A DNA stretch of 64,000 nt, taken from NCBI RefSeq assembly GCF_037975245.1, contig NC_092564.1:26704984-26768983 (forward strand), read 5' to 3'. Made by a program: the position numbers and the translations under genes. Origin of the DNA: Apostichopus japonicus. Its lineage: Eukaryota; Echinodermata; Holothuroidea; Aspidochirotida; Stichopodidae. Shown one piece after another: positions 34,640 through 44,722 of the stretch (position 1 is its first letter; each line of letters starts with the position of its first letter). The notes below the pieces were generated by a model, which searched no databases, was not told the origin of the DNA, and worked only from the letters and a program-made list of their open reading frames with translations.

Positions 34640-34890
34640 CAGGACGTGAAGCTAGCTCAATCGGCAACACACAGTGTGAGTTGTTAACGATTGTTTTGTT
34701 CGCACTGAAGAGCGAGACAAACTCAATGTCTAGGGTTCAAACCCCAGTGAAGGCTGTTTCCTTTTTCCATTATGAACCTTTAAATATTAGAAACAAGCCA
34801 TATTTCTCTACAGATGCAGTGGTTAGTGCTTCGTGCCTGAAGAGCAAGACACACTCCTTGTCTAGGGTTCAAACCCCAGTGTAGGCAGTT
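34640..34890 (+). repeat. tandem tRNA-derived SINE-like copies
   Basis: Two copies of TGAAGAGC(A/G)AGACA, then TGTCTAGGGTTCAAACCCC, at about 34715-34752 and 34850-34885. Both are preceded by A-box-like sequence (GCAGTGGTTAGTGC at 34816 in the better copy) and followed by CCATTATGAACCTT..AAATATTAGAAACAA. GGTTCAAACCC fits the RNA polymerase III B box, and AGAC..GTCT just before it resembles a variable arm. No intact tRNA fold was confirmed, so this is called a SINE, not a tRNA gene. Confidence 0.5.
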
Positions 34891-34959
34891 TCTTTTGCTG
34901 TTCTTTTATCCCTTTCCTCCCATTATGAACCTTAAATATTAGAAACAAAAACCTACCAA

Positions 34960-35245
34960 CACATTAATACCAAGTATGAATATATTCTGACTTTCGGTCG
35001 CGGAGTTATAAGCATTTGGAGATTTTCACGTTTGACCACGTGACCTCATTATTATTCATGAGATGAGCACCAAAATCAATAGTGTTCTTCTACTCACCAT
35101 GGCGCATCTATGCACCAAGTATGACTTCAATTCAACTTGCCATTGTTGAGTTATCCTGTTTACCGTGAGCCAAGGGCGTCACATACACACACGCAATCAC
35201 CATCACCTAGATTCCTTGAGTCTTCGGGCAAGGAATCAAAGAGGG
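34960..35245 (+). repeat. single copy of the ~295-bp satellite unit
   Basis: Matches one unit of the 44764-46053 array: CTACCAACACATTAATACC, then ATTCTGACTTTCGG, TGACCTCATTATTATTCATG and GAGCACCAAAATCAATAG. It ends in the same hairpin (GATTCCTTGAG..CAAGGAATC at 35211-35239). Confidence 0.85.
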
Positions 35246-35474
35246 GGCAAAATTTGGTTGTGCCTCGGCACACCACATGCCTGATTTACACCCAAATCAA
35301 GTCCATCACTTTTGTGTATTCCTCTGTCATCACAAAGAACCAACGTACATGATGACCATCAAAACTAGAATGCAAAAATGCATTGTGGTTTGATGATGTA
35401 ACATGAGCCGTTTTCTTCATGAATCTGATGTAATGTATAGTGAGGGTGTACATGTTTACAAGGGTTTCACGATT

Positions 35475-35487
35475 TGACCTCTGACCT
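35475..35487 (-). promoter_or_regulatory. DR1-type nuclear receptor site (repeat-borne)
   Basis: TGACCTCTGACCT: on the - strand two perfect AGGTCA half-sites spaced by one base. DR1 is the classical PPAR/RXR, HNF4 and COUP-TF element. It lies within a dispersed repeat and no target gene is adjacent; activity is only a possibility. Confidence 0.35.
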
Positions 35488-35766
35488 CCACAAAAAACAA
35501 ACGGCTTCTTAACACACTAAATGTGGTTCTTCTACACACTAAATAAGAGGTTGACCCAAGCTTCCAGTATTGAGATATCGTGATTACAAGATTTTCACAA
35601 TTTGACCCCTGGTGACCCCAAATGGCCTTTGTCACCCACCAAACACAATAGGTTTCTTGAAATCGATGTGGTTCTTCTACACATAAACATGAAATTGGTC
35701 TGACCTTTCCTTCTTGAGATATCGTGTTTACAAGGTTTTCACAATTTGACAACTGGTGACCCCAAA

Positions 35767-35779
35767 TGACCTTTGACCT
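35767..35779 (-). promoter_or_regulatory. DR1-type nuclear receptor site (repeat-borne)
   Basis: TGACCTTTGACCT, reverse complement AGGTCAAAGGTCA, a perfect consensus DR1. Sits at the same place in the repeat unit as the copies at 41835 and 41964. Confidence 0.4.
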
Positions 35780-36311
35780 CCACCAAAAACAATAGGCTCC
35801 TTGTACTTAATGTGGTACTTGTACAAAAAATGATGAATATCTGGAAATATCTTGAGCAACCTTAAAATGTGAAAAATCATTCAAATTATTTACAAGTCAT
35901 ATTAATAACTGCATAGAAATGCCTTGTGAAATGAAATGGCTTATTCTCCCTCCCCAACCCCCCCCCCCCCCACACACCCTTTTCACCCCAAATGCTCTGT
36001 TACAATGTAAATGATTCTTAGTGTCAAAAGAGTAGTAATAGTAGAGAGGTTCAACGTTGGTTCCCAAAATCAAGGCCAGCAAGTTTCCTGTGAATACAGA
36101 AAATTGTTATTATATTTGTCTTTGCATATTGTTCAGTTTGGAGGAATAAATGTTCCACTTATAGGTAAGCATTTGACTTGACCACATAGCTGGACTAAAT
36201 ATGCATTTTAAAGCTAACATTTGACTACATTGCTGGAGTAACATAGCTGATAGCTAAACCATAGCTTGACGATATATGTGATAGCTTGACTACATGTCAT
36301 TATAGACAGTG

Positions 36312-36410
36312 ACATCTTGGAATAATTTGCCAAGAAGAACAATTCAAATTTGTCCTAACTTTCAAGCTGCCCTAAAATACCATTTAATTCCAGGTTTTGA
36401 GATACTAAAC
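36312..36410 (+). pseudogene. LINE polymerase tail fragment
   Basis: Frame starting at 36312 reads TSWNNLPRRTIQICPNF then QAALKYHLIPGF. W-N-x-L-P, C-P-x-F and A-L-K-x-H-L match the C-terminus of LINE polymerases. Only ~33 codons remain; no 3' repeat seen. Confidence 0.55.
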
Positions 36411-36419
36411 CCCCAAAAT

Positions 36420-38140
36420 ACCAAAAAAAGAACCCCCCCCCCAAGTCAGAGTGAGTAGCACAACATACAAACTGTTTGGACGCACAAGCTGAAGTTTGAA
36501 ACATGTGAAAATATTTCCACGATCTCTCGCAATTAAACATTCTAACAAATACCAGTCCTGTCCACCTACCGATAACCGATGAATATTACAAAAAGCCTTA
36601 CAAACTGCCTTGTCAGGCCTTCAGGATCTCTTTTAGACTGCAGCTTAAATTATTTCTAAATAGATTCAGAACGATTCACCAGAGGTAATCAGCAGTACTA
36701 TAAATATCAATACAAATTTTGCATTTTCTACCAAAGAATGGTCACTTATGAACTTCAAATTAACTATACTTTTTCTTCATATCACTTCCTTTAAGTAGAC
36801 CACAGCAATTTTTTCATTAAAGCATTCTTCCATGTCTGTAAATCACCTATAGTGGCCCCAAACCTCCAGACAGACAGACAAGTTTTGAAGAACTTTGAAG
36901 AACTAGCAAGTTAACATTTAGGGCAAATATTGATGACACTTTCATGGAGGTATTGTTTTTTTTAACTTTTGAGTTGAACATTTGTGAATAATACTGTCTT
37001 TTAATATAAAAAAAATTCAATACTGGTTAACTTTGACTCCAATCGTCTGTGATACCCAAGACTACGTACAAGCGTATAATTTAAGTTATGCTCGTTCACT
37101 ATACTGAAAGTATATGTAAGTATGTGTTTGCAAATATTTGCACACATCACACACACATTTCTAAATCAAACGGAAGCTGGGACTGACAAGACGGTATTTG
37201 AGAGATGTTACGTAACTAACATTTCATTTTAAAACAGGAAAACATATTTGGGCCAAATCTTCTACATCGATCTTGACTGATATGTTAGGCCTATCTAATT
37301 CAATACCATAATATACGTTCTCCTTCCTCCTAAAGTGATGAAAAATTGAAAAAAAATTGCAGCCAAAGATGCAACATTTGTTTATCTTTACAGTCCAAAT
37401 TAATCTCTTCAATAACATGTTCCTGGAATTTAAGATGAATGAGGACGTTGTTTGTGCTTGTTTTTGCAATCTGTTTGCAGCCAAGAAAAAAATAAAGTTA
37501 GGGTTTGTCACTTTTCTTTACATCCCATACGAAATATAAAACTTAACTTTTGAATGTCTTTTTAAATAATTTGATCAAACTATAAGAAGTTATCCAACGC
37601 CGCATTGACTTTCATACCACACCCAATCTGTTAAACCATGTACCTAAAACACATAGCCATTTATATAATCTTTGCCCTGATCTCTTAACAATGAATCATC
37701 AAGCTTTGTGGATAGCTTTGGAATGCGGGTTCCAAACATAAAATAATTAAAAACTAAAATTCCATAGACCTGTCACGGATTCAACAGCTCATATTTTGCA
37801 GCACATAAATAATGATGATGAACAAGGGAGGGTCCTGGAATAGGGGTTTGAGCGGGGGAGGGGACGGGAGGTAACATCACCAGTAAAATTCAAGTTTTGT
37901 ACATAAAACTACTATAATCATGCCAATGTCAACAGAAAATCTTTCTTTATGATTTTGTCTCCAGTCACCAAAATAAAGGTGTAAAACCTGTATCACAATT
38001 AAGTACTGGATTCTTGAGACCATTTCCGAGTCTGTCTAGTACGTTCCAGCAAAAGCAAGGTTTTTTTTCGCAAAGTGATATAGTCTACTGTTAAACAACT
38101 GAAACCTCTTTTATATTTGTACTTTAAGAACATTCCCTGA
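36420..38140. other. intergenic, no gene recognised
   Basis: AT-rich sequence with scattered short ORFs, a T run (36955-36965) and a C run near 36433. No domain, element terminus or RNA recognised. Confidence 0.5.
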
Positions 38141-38166
38141 AAACTCAAATCCTTTTGAATGTAATT

Positions 38167-38529
38167 TCATAGTCTCGGTGGGCCCGACTCGATATCCTCA
38201 AATTCAGGCGGTTCTCCGCTGTCGTAACATTGGCCGCCGAACCTCTGGAGCAAGTTGTAATACTTGACGCTCGGCAACCAACTGCGGTTTCTCCCCGGTC
38301 CCAACTCGTCAGGGTCTTCGCTCGCCAGGGCTGCCACTTCATCGGGTGAAAGACTGACCTCGGGGTCGTGTGGAGACCCTTGACCTTGCTGACCTCTGAA
38401 ACGGTGCAGAATGTTCATATTCATGCTCAGTAAGTTGACACTGGGCATGCTCGGCATGCTGGGAAAGCTTGGTAGGCTTGGAAACCAGCTACGTCGGCTG
38501 GCGATGAAATTACAGGTCCTGTTGGCCAT
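38167..38529 (-). CDS. unrecognised 120-residue protein (complete or 3'-terminal exon)
   Basis: ORF from ATG at 38529 (GCTATGG context) to TGA at 38167-38169. Third positions are GC-rich, unlike the AT-rich flanks, so it looks truly coding. The N-terminal third has a Met/Ser/Pro repeat (FPSLPSFPSMPSMPSVNLL), the middle is acidic and gap-like (LSPDEVAALASEDPDELG), and the C-terminus is WLPSVKYYNLLQRFGGQC then EPPEFEDIESGPPRL. No signal peptide, membrane helix or known domain seen. A CTCCAG acceptor just upstream (intron side 38546 and above) would put the ATG in an exon with an untranslated leader or an earlier coding exon; an in-frame TAA precedes the acceptor. A TGACGTCA octamer lies at ~38709 on the 5' side. 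Function unknown. Confidence 0.6.
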   Translation of the reverse strand: MANRTCNFIASRRSWFPSLPSFPSMPSMPSVNLLSMNMNILHRFRGQQGQGSPHDPEVSLSPDEVAALASEDPDELGPGRNRSWLPSVKYYNLLQRFGGQCYDSGEPPEFEDIESGPPRL

Positions 38530-38539
38530 AGCGGATGGT

Positions 38540-39560
38540 AGGCTGGAGGGTTACATACATGAAATGTAAGCACCGACCAACTTCATATGATCTGTGCTCG
38601 GGAGTCAAGGAAGATTGAATAGTCGGGATAAACAAAAAATTGTCTAGCATTGAATTAAAAAAATGATGAAAGATATTTTACATATTCGACGTTCGTAGGT
38701 GACATATATGACGTCAACAGAGGAGAAGAATGAGAGGCTTGTCTAGACTATAATGCAACCCATCCAGCAGCATCCACCTTTATTTGCTTTTCCTTGTAAC
38801 TTTTATCTTCCACCTGTGAATCTCAGGCACTATGTTAGACGTTTAAAATGTCCATTTTTTACAGCAGTTTTTGGATGATTTTTTTTATATACTATTTTTT
38901 GTTTTGAAATATCAATTGATACCTAACATAATACATACCACCAAGGCCTTAGAAAGCGGTCTGACTACTGGACGCCGGCTGAACAACTGCCCGAACGAAG
39001 AAAATTAAGAGCAGAGGACAAGAATGGCACTGACCAAACACATTATAAGCCACTAAGTTAGTACCACATTCTTCATGCTAATCCTACTTCATAAAGGTAC
39101 AACAAACAACTGACATATTTTGAGGAAAGGGAGAGAGACCAATGTGATGCAGAATTCACAAGATACTGAAACAAAAATTTTGTATGTTCAGACAAATGTA
39201 ACAAGATAATGAAGAATGATCAATATGAACACTGCAGGGATAGAGGGTGTAGGAATAGGTGAATAGAACAACACAAGCTCTTTGCTAGTAAAACTCCCCT
39301 TCAGAAGGATAATAGGCCTGGCACTTATTTTGTTTTATTTTAGTATCTCCAATTTAATGGCGGGTGATAGCGACATCAGGAGGGTGACACCAACTTCACC
39401 TATTTGGGAGTATTTAGCTACAATGTAATCTGAGTTAAACGTAGACAACTGGTATTCCACCAGACGGCCTCCAATGCTGATTTTGGTAATCCCGACAAAA
39501 ATTTGGCCGTCTCGAATGACCATAAAAATTTGTCCGGCATACCATAAAACACATGTGAGT
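38540..39560. other. intergenic / possible 5' region of the 120-residue ORF
   Basis: No further exon identified with confidence. It contains the CRE-like octamer near 38709 and short T-rich runs. The ORF at 39335-39568 on the - strand shows no recognisable domain and is not called. Confidence 0.4.
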
Positions 39561-39574
39561 CTTACCATGAACTA

Positions 39575-39960
39575 GTCAAAACCTTTCTATTTAGATCTGC
39601 ATTCCATTAACCGTGCTTTCTATACTATTTATATTGTCACATTATTACAACGCATTTTCCATTTTGCCTTTATAGCTCTTTTAAAATTTTAAACTTTACA
39701 CATATATATATTTTAAATTTTAAGAATTTGTATGTTTAATTTTCGATTTCACATTTGCAGTTTTTTTTATACAATTTATTGTCAGATTGTATATAACAAA
39801 TTTTCTACCCTTTTTATACCTTACATTAACGATTTATATATTTGTATATCATGTTTGTATGTATTTTACTGTAAAGCGCCTTTGAGCAATTTCTGATTGG
39901 ATAAGGCGCTATGGAAATTTTGTAAAATAAAATAAAATAAATAAATAAATGAACAAGTGA
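39575..39960 (+). mobile_element. LINE (CR1/L2-type) 3' end
   Basis: KTFLFRSAFH followed by a stop (about 39578-39610) is the last few residues of a LINE polymerase. It is followed by ~240 bp of AT-rich 3' UTR and the diagnostic TGTAAAGCGCCTTTGAGCAA, TGATTGGATAAGGCGCTATG end with an (AAATA)n tail. Strongly 5'-truncated. Confidence 0.8.
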
Positions 39961-40890
39961 TTCAACCATGTGTCATTCTTGCTGTCCCGTCCCACAAAAA
40001 AATCAAACTCTGTAGACTTTGACCACTGGATTCCCATAGAGTTTAACAATTTTCATCTATGTTGGTTACTCTAAATATTAATATCTATGACATGCTCAAA
40101 ACATATTTGATTTCCATGTTTCTACCATTTCTTAACAAAAGGTGCTATAACGTGAAATCCAAATATATTTTGTTTATCCATTCAGTACTATTCCCAAGGT
40201 CTTGTGACCATCCTGTGTTAACCCCATTGGCATGAGTACCAGCATTACACCCCACCATTGTTAAAAAGTAAGACGTATACATTGGAAAGGATATAGCAAG
40301 GTCCAAAGTGGCTGGCCTCCATTGACGTATAAAATAAAGTTAATCCCTCTTTTCTTTGGTGTTTGATGCCAACACGTGTAGATAGACGGCCTTGACGTTG
40401 AGTTAATCGTAAGTATTCAAATAGTTCAGCAGGTTGGTCAGGAGTGCGGTGGCTGGAACGAGAAAAAGGCAAACTTTGGTTTTCCTCTAAACGGAATGAT
40501 TTAAATGCCATGGATACCTACACAAACAAGAAGTCAGTACTATACCGAGCTTGGGGGACCTTTTGTTCAGTTAGCAAAGCAACGTTTTCCCAGCTCAAAC
40601 GGAAGTACTTTTCCACAAAGTATCTTGTAACCTAGGCAATGTGCTGTCGTAACTTACCATTTATGACTTGGAAAAAGTCAATATGTATTTTGTATGACTT
40701 TTATGGCTGGTGAACATGTGTTTAGACCTCTTTGATAAAAACCTGCGAGACTGGTGTTCTTGTCAGCACTTTACTAGCATAGTTAATATAAAGCTGCTGC
40801 TAATTGCACATGCTAATAGTAACAAACCTGTACTGCAAGACAGAACACTGATCATCTCTTGAGATCAAAGTTCACACTTCACTCATAGTG
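39961..40890. other. intergenic, no gene recognised
   Basis: About 900 bp without a convincing ORF, RNA or element end. Ends at the TA microsatellite. Confidence 0.5.
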
Positions 40891-40893
40891 TGT

Positions 40894-41098
<205 letters not shown>

Positions 41099-41834
41099 AT
41101 GAATCAAACATTCTAATGAAGTTTACACAAATAAGTTACAAATTGGTGATAGTTTCAGTAAGTGTATTTGCATATTTTGTCTTTCACAATCATCAACTCA
41201 GCAATTCCCAGTCATCTGAAAGTAGAGACCACACCCAAACTCAAAATATATGCCACCTGAGTAATGGATGGGAAGGCTGATGAAAGTATTGTTGAATCCT
41301 AAAAAAACAAAAAACATGTTCACTATAATAATTCCAAAGAGAGAGTGAATTACATTAACAGAATAATAAAAAAAAAAACAGAATGCAAAAATGCATAGTG
41401 GTTTCGATGATGTAACATTCACCTATTTTCTGCATGAATCTGACTTAATGTATAGTGATGGTTTACACATACTCGATATTAGTAATACAGTGAAAAGCAG
41501 TGCGATGTGATAAACAATAAATTCACAATGACAGAGGCTGTCCTGAAATGACCATTGACCTCAAGCTTCTTGTACTTAATGTGATTGATACATCAACATA
41601 CTAAATACGACATTAGTCCTTGTTGAAATATTGTGTAAAACATGGTTTCACAATCTGACCCCTGGTGAACTCAAATGACCATTGACATTCTTGTACTCAA
41701 TGTGGTACAATTACATACCAAATATGCGATCTGTCCAAGCTTCCCTTGCGATATTATGTTTAGGATGATGTGTTAGTGTGGAGCGACAGGTAAGAGGGGA
41801 GTGAAGTAAATGTTTGGCATTTGCTGACTTCAAA

Positions 41835-41847
41835 TGACCTTTGACCT
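41835..41847 (-). promoter_or_regulatory. DR1-type nuclear receptor site (repeat-borne)
   Basis: TGACCTTTGACCT, perfect DR1 on the - strand, within the repeat array downstream (3') of the FASTKD gene. Confidence 0.4.
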
Positions 41848-41963
41848 CCACCAAAAGCAATAATAGGCTCCTTAAATTTAAAATACAAACCAAATATGAG
41901 ATCTGTCTTTTCTTGCAATATCATGTTAACAAGGTTGTCATGAACTGACCTGTTGTCCCCAAA

Positions 41964-41976
41964 TGACCTTTGACCT
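41964..41976 (-). promoter_or_regulatory. DR1-type nuclear receptor site (repeat-borne)
   Basis: TGACCTTTGACCT, perfect DR1 on the - strand, 129 bp after the previous copy, in step with the repeat unit. Confidence 0.4.
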
Positions 41977-42150
41977 ACACCTAAAACATTAGGCTTCCTG
42001 TATTCAATGTGGTACACGTCTACATACTACATATGAATTGGTCCGACCTTCCCTTCTTGAGATATCGTGTTTACAAGGTTTTCACAATTTGACCCCTAGT
42101 GACCCTAAATAACCTTTGACCTCCACAGAAAACAATAGTGTAGCAGTTAC

Positions 42151-44280
42151 TGACTCAGAAATGGTGACATAGGATTACTTTACTGATGATATTCCAGTTT
42201 ATTAAACATCAACGTGAAAACTAAAAATAGAAAGAGAAGAAAAAACAAAGCACATAAAACCCGGCACATAGTGCATATTACACACTATTGAAGCAATACA
42301 ATAAAACCGATGACGTCAGCGAGAACTAATAATTGCTCCTTGAGGTTGTAGACTACACGAGCATATAACATAAAATGTGTTATCACTACTATCTTATCGT
42401 GGACAGAATTAAGGTATGGATTTACAAAAATAAGGTTAAAACAACATCTTGATCATAAAAGTTATTTACGTCACTTAAACCAGTACTATAAATATTCTAA
42501 ACACAGATAGGCACAAATTGGCTACATTACTAACCTTGGTTGCCTTTCTCAGTTTCTCTGCTAAATAAGTTAAGATGTTTCACTGCTTGAAGGTTTCCTG
42601 TTAAAAACAAACAAATTAACGTTCTTTAATAATATCTTAATATCTGAATGCAAAATTTACTGCATAGCAACACGTTCAACACTTAAATCGTGATGAACAG
42701 CGTGAATTCCGCCACGAATCGAGTAAATATACCATTTAAACAAGTTACAAATAATAAACAGTGTGTAATAAAGCCAATACTATGAGGCTCATGAATATTC
42801 ATTAGTTAAGTGTAGCAATGACGAAGTGACGTCCCTTAGCAACATGTCATGTTGTGGGCATTTATATGTTGTACGCCGCAAAGAATTACTACTGTATGAA
42901 CCCCTAATCATGGCTTCATGCTCTCTAAAGTAGCTTAGATGAGTCAACAATTTTCTCTGAATGTCATCGCAAAGCCATCCAAGCATCATCTTATAATAAA
43001 CAGTTGAAATAACAGTTAATAACCAGTATAAATGAAATGATTTCCAACGCTCACAAATAACGTGCACGTGTAAACAACAGTATGATAACAAGGCCTAATA
43101 AGGCCTAACTACCAAATGATCGATAACACATATATTTAATAAACTTTCCAATTACTCATAAAATAACATGATTCACCTTTACCTACAGTGTCACTTTATG
43201 TTTGAAACTCACCATTATATAACATTCGCAATGCAGGCTTCAACCAAAGAACGTTTAGTCACCGAAATTACATTATAAAAGCTTACACGACTTCTCGAGT
43301 GCTGAAAGTTTTCAGGTCATGGCAATTGAGGGCGCAATTAAAGAATATAAAGATAAACCTTTCTGATATTCATCGAAACCAACAAGTCAATAAGTAAGGA
43401 ATCACATGGTTTCTGTGCTTTTCTTTATTTCTGCATTCTTGAACTAAAAAAATTGAAATCCTTAAATTTAGCTTAATATAACCTCTCTTTTTGTAGACTA
43501 TAATGATCATCTACCCTCTTCCAATAGTAAACCAACTGAAGCATCTGATTGGAGTTGCCATAGTTACGGTAAATCAAAGTTACCTAGTTCTTTAATATTT
43601 GAGTTCTCTCATGTGATGTGTGTCCAAAATTGTCTCAAAGGTATGGCATAAATATGATAACTGGAATAAACTTATAACCAGAAAAATATGGTTGCATCCC
43701 CTGCCACCAGGTTCACTCCAGTTAGTACATATTGCCATGTTTCATATTGTTTCTGTGCAAGGTTTCCTTTAGACTTAATTAGGGTTAGAATCAGACAATT
43801 TATCTTTACAGTTAGGATGCATAGCAAATGTGGCCCGATCTTAGGTACCATGGGCCTAGGTTTCAGTTCAGAGAAGTCCTGTTTCAAAAAGTGACCACCT
43901 TTGTACAGGTTTCAAAGCATATGTCATGAAATAAATGGGAATAACCCAACAATCTATTTTGGGCTAAAGTGTGTAGTAGCCTGCTGAGTGACCATGATGG
44001 AAGTGCATTGTATATCTAAAGACAATGATGTTATAATATAACAATCAACTGTTGTTAGAACATGATCAAGTATAGAATAGTTTATAATTGAAGTAGGTTA
44101 ATCTTACACCCCCCACCCAGTTTTCACCCCCTTCCTGGTTCGGAATGTTTCTTAGTTTGTGTTAATTATGAGCGTCCATGTATAGCAGACATTCCTAGGA
44201 TTTGCATATTTTGTTATTCTGGGTTGAAGTTTTACTGACCTTGCATGATTAGCATACTGACATGTAATTGCACCTGTGTG
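42151..44280. other. intergenic, 3' of the FASTKD gene
   Basis: No convincing ORF. AT-rich with scattered AAGGCCTAA motifs (43090-43112). It may include the 3' UTR of the FASTKD gene (transcribed right to left from 44461), but no clear AATAAA on the - strand lies close to the stop codon. Confidence 0.45.
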
Positions 44281-44287
44281 ATGTGTG

Positions 44288-44326
<39 letters not shown>

Positions 44327-44332
44327 TATATG
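44288..44332. repeat. (AT)n microsatellite
   Basis: Short AT-dinucleotide tract with one GTAT interruption, ~130 bp beyond the FASTKD stop codon. Confidence 0.9.
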
Positions 44333-44461
44333 ATTCCATACATTTGAAACAATACACTAGTGATACTCTTCAAGTCCATAGAGAATAACAAATCCACTTT
44401 TTATATCAGTTTCTGATAACACAAAAACAATTCTATGAGTTGAGAATAGACAACTTTCATC

Positions 44462-44722
44462 TCAGACAACAGTGGAGTTTTTGGCAAGTCTGTCGTAGGA
44501 CCGGAGAATCCTCTCGGCTATGTTGTCCTCTGCGAGTCTCCTCTTCCCGTGGAGAAAGGGAGCGAAGATGGAGCTCCCGTCATCCCTGTGGATACCCGAA
44601 GGTGCCGAGGCGACATCCAATAACCCCCTCTGGCTGGACGACGAGAAGATCTTCATCCGAAGGTACTCCTCCTTTTCTAGTCTGTCCGTCAGAGCTAGGG
44701 ACTTCCACTCAAAGTAAGGAAT
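44462..44722 (-). CDS. FASTKD last exon: end of RAP domain and C-terminal tail
   Basis: Acceptor CCATCAG borders 44722, phase 0; TGA at 44462-44464; 86 codons plus stop. IPYFEWKSLALTDRLEKEEY and LRMKIF complete the RAP domain (I-P-x-F-E-W then E-Y-L-R). A ~60-residue basic/Ser-rich tail ends NSTVV. Confidence 0.9.
   Translation of the reverse strand: MPYFEWKSLALTDRLEKEEYLRMKIFSSSSQRGLLDVASAPSGIHRDDGSSIFAPFLHGKRRLAEDNIAERILRSYDRLAKNSTVV

Larger units (their letters stand above)
35365..35850. repeat. dispersed TGACCT-rich repeat array
   Basis: Opens with AGAATGCAAAAATGCATT, then about three ~135-150-bp units of the form ATATCGTGTTTACAAGG, CACAATTTGACC, CCCAAATGACCTTTGACCT, AAAAACAATAGG and AATGTGGTTCTTCTACA. 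The same family recurs at 41380-42150 and, more decayed, at 27330-28560 and 2340-2880. Confidence 0.85.
41380..42150. repeat. dispersed TGACCT-rich repeat array with DR1 sites
   Basis: Opens at 41383 with AGAATGCAAAAATGCAT and continues with about five ~135-150-bp units (ACAAGGTTTTCACAATTTGACC, then AAATGACCTTTGACCTCCAC, AACAATAG and AATGTGGTACA). It contains two perfect DR1 motifs and a near-match at 42110 (TAACCTTTGACCT). Confidence 0.85.

Noticed and set aside
34813-34885. Possible functional tRNA gene
   Set aside because: A and B boxes are present, but acceptor and anticodon stems could not be paired convincingly and the unit is duplicated with SINE-like flanks.
39335-39568. 77-codon - strand ORF (IFVGITKISIGGRLVEYQL)
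   Set aside because: Looks mildly coding but has no recognisable domain, and I could not support splice borders.
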